Assembly (NCBI GenBank): GCA_022822625.1
Contig: JAJEAV010000012.1
Span: 1 to 48,506, forward strand
Length of the DNA stretch: 48,506 bases
Source of the DNA: Gammaproteobacteria bacterium
GTDB taxonomy: Bacteria; Pseudomonadota; Gammaproteobacteria; Arenicellales; Poriferihabitantaceae
Reading direction: 5' to 3'
The notes beneath the pieces are model-generated. The model did no database searches. It was not told where the DNA came from and saw only the letters and a program-made list of their open reading frames with translations. Made by a program: the position numbers and the translations under genes. Shown here in pieces: positions 44,030-48,506 of this stretch. How positions within the stretch are numbered: position 1 is the stretch's first letter; every line of letters starts with the position of its first letter.

Positions 44030-44650
44030 GTGAATTCCCTGTGTAGACTACTTACCCTTGCCAGCCAAAGGCTTGCCGAGGCGGATCCGGGCACGAGAGC
44101 GCGACTTGGCAAACTGGAAGGCAGGGTTTTTCACTTGATTGTCCATGCCCCGGACATCAGCCTGTTTGTCGTGCCGACGTCCGATGGGCTGGTATTTCAA
44201 TCCCGATCCGATCGCGATGCGGATGTTGTCCTGAGCGGTTCGCTTGAGGCTTTCGCCGTATATGGTCTTGGTGGTCTTGGGTTTCGCATTGAATCAGACA
44301 AGCCGGTTTCCATTCAGGGGGATCTCGAATTGGCGCAGACCTTCCGGCAGATTCTCGCCAAGATGGATCTGGATCGGGAAGAGCTGCTCGCCAGCATGAT
44401 TGGCGATACTCCTGCCCGCAAGCTGAATGTCCTCATGACCTCGATGGTCCGGATGTTCGGCGATTCCGCCCGTCTGGCGCAAAAAAACCTGATCGAATAC
44501 CTGCAGGAGGAAAAACAGATACTGGTCAGTCAGGCCGCGATGCAGCGACATGTTCATGAAGTCGATGCACTGAGATCCCGCCTTGATCGGGCAGAACTTC
44601 GCGTTGCGGCCCTCACACGGAAACCGGCCTTCCATCCGGCTAGACCGTGA
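44030..44650 (+). CDS. ubiJ: Ubiquinone biosynthesis accessory factor UbiJ (SCP2 domain)
   Basis: This 206-residue protein starts at a GTG 6 bases after ubiE. An SCP2 lipid-binding fold covers about residues 20-110 (LGKLEGRVFHLIVHAPDISL, DADVVLSGSLEAF, ISIQGDLELAQTF-like). A C-terminal helical region with coiled-coil character follows (about 145-200). UbiJ holds the isoprenoid tail of ubiquinone intermediates in the soluble Ubi complex. The order ubiE-ubiJ-ubiB is the E. coli order. Confidence 0.91.
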   Translation: MNSLCRLLTLASQRLAEADPGTRARLGKLEGRVFHLIVHAPDISLFVVPTSDGLVFQSRSDRDADVVLSGSLEAFAVYGLGGLGFRIESDKPVSIQGDLELAQTFRQILAKMDLDREELLASMIGDTPARKLNVLMTSMVRMFGDSARLAQKNLIEYLQEEKQILVSQAAMQRHVHEVDALRSRLDRAELRVAALTRKPAFHPARP

Positions 44651-46311
44651 AGACCGGCATGCGGGTTCGAATAACCATCCAGGATCTGTACCGTGTACTG
44701 CGTATTGTGCGGATTTGCACGAGACACGGTCTCGACGAGTTTGTTCATGCCCTGCAGCCCTTGCGCCCTTATGCATTTCTGTTCCGGCTTCTGCCCAGGA
44801 AAAGCGGTCTTGAACTATCCCGTGGAGAACGCCTGACCCGGGCGCTCAAGGAACTCGGCCCAATCTTCATCAAGTTTGGCCAGGTGCTTTCGACCCGCCC
44901 GGACCTGATCCCTCAGGACATATCGAAGCATCTGGCAGAACTTCAGGATCAGGTTGAGCCTTTTTCCACGGAACAGGCGATGTCCATCATTGAATCGGCA
45001 TTCGGTGCGTCCATTGACACGCACTTCAAGAGCTTCGAGCGAGAATCGGCGGCCGCGGCATCTGTGGCCCAGGTCCACTATGCAACCCTGCATGACGGCA
45101 CCGATGTAGTGATCAAGCTGATTCGCCCCGACATCAGGAAAACCATTGACAGGGATTTGGCATTGATGTGGATTATCGCCAAGATCGCAGAAGTGTACTG
45201 GCCCCAGGCAAAACGCTTCAGGCCGATGGAGCTTGTCGCAGATTATCAGCAAACCATTCATGATGAACTGGATCTCATGAGAGAAGCTGCCAGTACCAGT
45301 CAGTTCAGCGTCAACTTCAAGGACTCTACCGAGTTATATGTTCCAAAAATATTCTGGGACTTGACTTCACACGAGGTCATGGTCATGGAACGAATTTACG
45401 GCATTCCGATCCGCGATGTTGGAATGCTGGTCGAGGCCGGGATTGATCTACAGAAACTTGCGGAACGGGGTGTTGAAATCTTCTTCACCCAAGCACTTGA
45501 TCACGGGTTTTTTCATGCGGACATGCATCCCGGCAATATATTCGTGCTGGAAGATGGCAGATACTGTGCGGTTGATTTCGGCATCATGGGGACCCTGAGT
45601 ACTACGGACAAGCGTTATCTTGCCGAGAACCTGCTGGCTTTCTTCAATCGCGACTATCGCCGGGTTGCCGAAGCGCATATCATAGCGGGCTGGGTCCCGC
45701 CTGATACGAATGTGGAACACTTCGAGTCGGCCATCCGTACTGTTTGCGAACCGATATTTGCCAAACCCATTAGCGAGATTTCGTTTGGTGCCTTTTTTCT
45801 TGATCTGCTGCGTGTGGCCCGTCGCTTTGACATGCCGCTTCAGCCACAACTGATCCTGTTGCAGAAAACCATTTTCAATATCGAGGGTCTGGGTCGCCAA
45901 CTGTATCCGAATCTCAACCTGTGGACGACAGCCAAACCATTTCTTGAAAAATGGACAACCGAACAATTTGGCCCCAAATCACTGCTCAAGACCGTGCGTC
46001 GTGAATTGCCCTACCTGGTCAATCATGCTCCTGAAATCCCGGGGTTGTTTCATCAATTGCTCTACAAGCTGAAAAACGAACAGGTGACGATCACTACCCG
46101 GGACAGGGAAATTCAAAACCTGAACCGCTCGGTACAGCAAGTGTATCGTGTGATCATCATGATTGCCTTTGGCATGTTCATTCTCGCCTTACTGTCGTTA
46201 TTCCCGGATATTTTCACGACCATCGTAAGCACAAGATGGGGAGGAATCGCATTGTTTCTGGGTATAGTAACAATATTCCTGGCAATCAACTTGAAACGCC
46301 CACGAGAATGA
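44647..46311 (+). CDS. ubiB: Ubiquinone biosynthesis regulatory kinase-like protein UbiB
   Basis: This 554-residue member of the UbiB/ADCK atypical kinase family starts at a GTG that overlaps the ubiJ stop as GTGA. The KxGQ motif is KFGQVLSTRPDLIP, the alanine-rich loop is AAAASVAQVH, and catalytic-loop motifs are HADMHPGN and DFGIMG. Two C-terminal transmembrane helices (about 495-520 and 525-548) anchor it in the inner membrane. It is an ATPase thought to free quinone intermediates from the membrane for the Ubi enzymes. An ATG at residue 5 is an alternative start. Confidence 0.95.
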   Translation: MKTGMRVRITIQDLYRVLRIVRICTRHGLDEFVHALQPLRPYAFLFRLLPRKSGLELSRGERLTRALKELGPIFIKFGQVLSTRPDLIPQDISKHLAELQDQVEPFSTEQAMSIIESAFGASIDTHFKSFERESAAAASVAQVHYATLHDGTDVVIKLIRPDIRKTIDRDLALMWIIAKIAEVYWPQAKRFRPMELVADYQQTIHDELDLMREAASTSQFSVNFKDSTELYVPKIFWDLTSHEVMVMERIYGIPIRDVGMLVEAGIDLQKLAERGVEIFFTQALDHGFFHADMHPGNIFVLEDGRYCAVDFGIMGTLSTTDKRYLAENLLAFFNRDYRRVAEAHIIAGWVPPDTNVEHFESAIRTVCEPIFAKPISEISFGAFFLDLLRVARRFDMPLQPQLILLQKTIFNIEGLGRQLYPNLNLWTTAKPFLEKWTTEQFGPKSLLKTVRRELPYLVNHAPEIPGLFHQLLYKLKNEQVTITTRDREIQNLNRSVQQVYRVIIMIAFGMFILALLSLFPDIFTTIVSTRWGGIALFLGIVTIFLAINLKRPRE

Positions 46312-46336
46312 CTCGCCCATAATCTGACAACTGCCC

Positions 46337-47512
46337 ATGCCAACGCCTGTATTTCAATGGGATGATCCGTTTGATCTGGATACCCAGCTTACTGAAGAGG
46401 AACGCCTGGTCCGCGACAGTGCACGCAAATTCTGTTCTGACGTCTTGATGCCGAGCATTGTCGAAGCCAATCGCAACGAATATTTTGACTCTAAAATCAT
46501 GCGCCGGTTCGGGGAACTGGGCATGCTGGGGTCGACACTTCCAGTGAAGTACGGGGGCAGTGACCTGAGTCATGTAAGTTATGGGCTGATTGCACGTGAG
46601 GTCGAACGGGTAGACAGCGGATATCGCTCAGCCATGAGCGTGCAGTCCTCACTGGTCATGTATCCGATATTCAGTTACGGATCCGATGCCCAGAAACAGA
46701 AGTATCTGCCAGCGTTGGCGAAAGGATCCTCGATCGGGTGTTTTGGGCTGACCGAGCCCGATCATGGATCAGATCCCGGCAGCATGAAGTCCCATGCACA
46801 ACGGACCGCTGACGGTTATCTTTTAAATGGCTCCAAGGCATGGATCAGCAATGCTCCGGTTGCCGATGTGGCTGTGGTGTGGGCAAAACTGGACGGGGTC
46901 ATCCGCGGCTTTATTCTTGAACGCGGGATGGATGGATTTGAGACCCCGAAAATTGAAGGCAAGATGAGTTTACGGGCATCCACGACCGGTGAGATCGTGA
47001 TGACCAATTTGCTCGTCCCTGAAGAAAACCTGTTACCGGGTGTAGACGGACTCAAAGGACCATTTGGGTGTTTGAACAAGGCTCGTTACGGGATTGCCTG
47101 GGGTGCGATGGGGGCAGCTGAATTCTGCTGGCATTCTGCACGCCGCTATGCGCTGGAGAGAGTACAGTTTGGAAGGCCGATTGCACAGAATCAGCTGGTC
47201 CAGAAAAAACTGGTGGATATGCAAACGGAGATCACCCTGGGCCTTCAGGGTGCATTGCGACTCGGTCGCTTGATGGATGAAGGTGCGTGTCCGGTTGAAT
47301 GTGTCTCCATGATGAAGCGCAACAACTGTGGAAAAGCCCTTGAGATTGCCCGTATCGCCCGGGATATTCATGGCGGCAATGGTGTTTCTGACGAGTACCA
47401 TGTGATGCGGCACATGTGTAATCTTGAATCGGTCAACACCTACGAAGGCACTCACGATATTCATGCCCTGATTCTTGGTCGTGCACAAACCGGACTGCAG
47501 GCTTTTTGTTGA
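46337..47512 (+). CDS. gcdH: Glutaryl-CoA dehydrogenase
   Basis: This 391-residue acyl-CoA dehydrogenase is of the glutaryl-CoA type, which oxidises and decarboxylates glutaryl-CoA to crotonyl-CoA in lysine and tryptophan breakdown. Key features are [17 protein letters not shown] (flavin and substrate binding), [49 protein letters not shown] and [20 protein letters not shown]. The catalytic base is Glu370 in [15 protein letters not shown]. It begins 25 bases after ubiB, possibly as part of the same transcript. Confidence 0.94.
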   Translation: MPTPVFQWDDPFDLDTQLTEEERLVRDSARKFCSDVLMPSIVEANRNEYFDSKIMRRFGELGMLGSTLPVKYGGSDLSHVSYGLIAREVERVDSGYRSAMSVQSSLVMYPIFSYGSDAQKQKYLPALAKGSSIGCFGLTEPDHGSDPGSMKSHAQRTADGYLLNGSKAWISNAPVADVAVVWAKLDGVIRGFILERGMDGFETPKIEGKMSLRASTTGEIVMTNLLVPEENLLPGVDGLKGPFGCLNKARYGIAWGAMGAAEFCWHSARRYALERVQFGRPIAQNQLVQKKLVDMQTEITLGLQGALRLGRLMDEGACPVECVSMMKRNNCGKALEIARIARDIHGGNGVSDEYHVMRHMCNLESVNTYEGTHDIHALILGRAQTGLQAFC

Positions 47513-47564
47513 TTCCTGAAATAGACAAACCGGCTGACATGCAACTCCTGCTTCGCTAGACTTG

Positions 47565-47573
47565 TGTTATAAA
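47565..47573 (+). promoter_or_regulatory. Possible extended -10 promoter for the aminotransferase gene
   Basis: TGTTATAAA gives an extended -10 (TGn plus TATAAA) 40 bases before the ATG at 47613. No good -35 accompanies it. Confidence 0.35.
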
Positions 47574-47612
47574 CCAGGTATCAACAAGATTATCAAATCA
47601 ACACCTTTTCAA

Positions 47613-48506
47613 ATGATGTCGGAAACAGGTTCATGCCAATCCAAAGACCGGATCGAGAAAATTCGGCGTACCACCGTCGGCATTGACATGGAACATCTTC
47701 TCGCAACCGGTGAGAAATCCCGGCGAGTTTATCTCGACAGCACGGCCAGCACTCTCCAGCTTGGTGTAGTCAGAGATATCATTGCACAATACACTCCGTA
47801 TTATGCAAACACCCACACCACTGTCCATTTCAACGCAAAACTCTCAACCCATGAGTATGAGTGGGCACATCAGGAATGTCTCCGGTTTGCCAGGGCCGAT
47901 CCTGAAACGTATGGCTGCTTTTTTGTCGGTAGCGGCACTACTGGAGGAATCAACCGTATTGCCCGAACTCTCTGCATAAAACGCCCTGAAAGGGATATCG
48001 TGATTACCTCAATCATGGAACATCACTCCAATGATCTACCGCATCGAAAGCACTTCGGCAAGGTGATTCATATCCCTGTCGTGGTTACGGAAGAGGGAAT
48101 GGGCGCGGTTGATCTGGATGCCCTGAGAAGAACACTGGCACAATATGGCAATCGGGTGAATTATGTAGCAGTGACCGGCGTATCCAATGTAACCGGGATT
48201 GTGAACCCGATTCATGATATCGCCGAGATGTCGCATGAATATGGCGCCTTGATTCTGGTCGATGCTGCGCAAATGGCAGCCCATCTGCCTATCCAGATGT
48301 CCGGACACGAAAACCCAATGCGTGACATCGACCTGCTGGCCATGTCCGGGCACAAGATTTATGCTCCTTCCTCGCCCGGTGTTGTAATCACCAGAAAGGA
48401 ATTATTCAGCGATGTTGAGCCGGACGAGGTTGGGGGAGGGATGGTTGACGATGTGTACACCGAAGATTACCTGTACACTGGTAATTTTCCTGATCGAGAA
48501 GAGGCC
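47613..48506 (+). CDS. Class V aminotransferase/cysteine desulfurase-like protein (cut by right edge)
   Basis: The frame opens at ATGATG (47613/47616) and stays open for 298 codons to the window edge. PLP-enzyme features of the SufS/CsdA-like class V fold are present: RVYLDSTASTLQLG, FVGSGTTGGINRIARTL, TSIMEHHSNDLPHR, VTGVSNVTGIVNPI, ILVDAAQMAAHLPI, and the lysine loop SGHKIYAPSSPG. Typical SufS proteins read HK.YGP.GIG there, so this protein differs in the loop. It may be a cysteine desulfurase or lyase-like relative of another function. The region with the desulfurase catalytic Cys lies beyond the window. Confidence 0.85.
   Translation, partial: MMSETGSCQSKDRIEKIRRTTVGIDMEHLLATGEKSRRVYLDSTASTLQLGVVRDIIAQYTPYYANTHTTVHFNAKLSTHEYEWAHQECLRFARADPETYGCFFVGSGTTGGINRIARTLCIKRPERDIVITSIMEHHSNDLPHRKHFGKVIHIPVVVTEEGMGAVDLDALRRTLAQYGNRVNYVAVTGVSNVTGIVNPIHDIAEMSHEYGALILVDAAQMAAHLPIQMSGHENPMRDIDLLAMSGHKIYAPSSPGVVITRKELFSDVEPDEVGGGMVDDVYTEDYLYTGNFPDREEA

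Noticed and set aside
1..48506. CRISPR arrays, tRNA and rRNA genes
   Set aside because: No regularly spaced repeats and no cloverleaf or rRNA-like sequence were recognised on reading both strands. A covariance-model scan would be needed to exclude small RNAs.

Overview
The window reads as chromosome of a gammaproteobacterium that I cannot identify further. The evidence is the order yebC-ruvC-ruvA-ruvB-ybgC-tolQ-tolR-tolA-tolB-pal-cpoB downstream of aspS, which is typical of Pseudomonas-like and other gammaproteobacteria. A ubiE-ubiJ-ubiB quinone operon, the tldD/pmbA pair, prfC, uup and pgeF agree with this. No rRNA, tRNA or CRISPR array was seen.

Layout. (1) 1-698, minus: the start of an uncharacterised Fe-S protein that runs off the left edge. 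(2) 1132-11905, minus: a long co-oriented housekeeping block. It begins with an FmdB-type zinc ribbon and aspS, continues with yebC and the Holliday-junction genes ruvCAB, and ends with the envelope-constriction genes ybgC-tolQRAB-pal-cpoB. (3) 11906-19235: an accessory island with visibly AT-richer sequence. It holds a complete type I restriction-modification operon (hsdM-hsdS-hsdR, minus) set among dead mobile and defence genes: a DUF4143-type ATPase pseudogene, a serine-recombinase fragment and transposase-like tails. A 31-bp direct repeat (3 mismatches) lies on each side of the operon, and a perfect 16-bp-arm palindrome lies at the right margin. (4) 19236-21190, minus: a sugar-nucleotide pyrophosphorylase and a BI-1/YccA membrane protein, the latter with a clear terminator. 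(5) 21476-22473, plus: a LysR regulator behind an unusual leader, where a 24-codon ORF and an 11-bp hairpin cover the regulator's strong ribosome-binding site. (6) 22527-29265, minus: pmbA-tldD, a nitrilase-family amidase, a SleB-type wall hydrolase and release factor 3. (7) 29495-37095: uup (plus), pgeF (minus), then a two-gene RND efflux pump (plus). (8) 37065-39292, minus: a tandem-GFA protein coupled to a class II DAHP synthase. (9) 39362-42641: a rhodanese (plus), then a 2OG-Fe(II) oxygenase, pncA and a PPK2 kinase (minus). (10) 42874-48506, plus: a DUF971 protein with ubiE-ubiJ-ubiB, glutaryl-CoA dehydrogenase, and a class V aminotransferase cut by the right edge.

Most neighbours within a block overlap by 4 bp or lie within a few tens of bases, so they are probably co-transcribed. 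Most starts that I inspected lack a strong Shine-Dalgarno sequence, so the perfect one before the LysR gene stands out.

I found no convincing wholly new system. The best leads are the repeat-bracketed restriction island, the LysR leader, and the GFA/DAHP synthase coupling.
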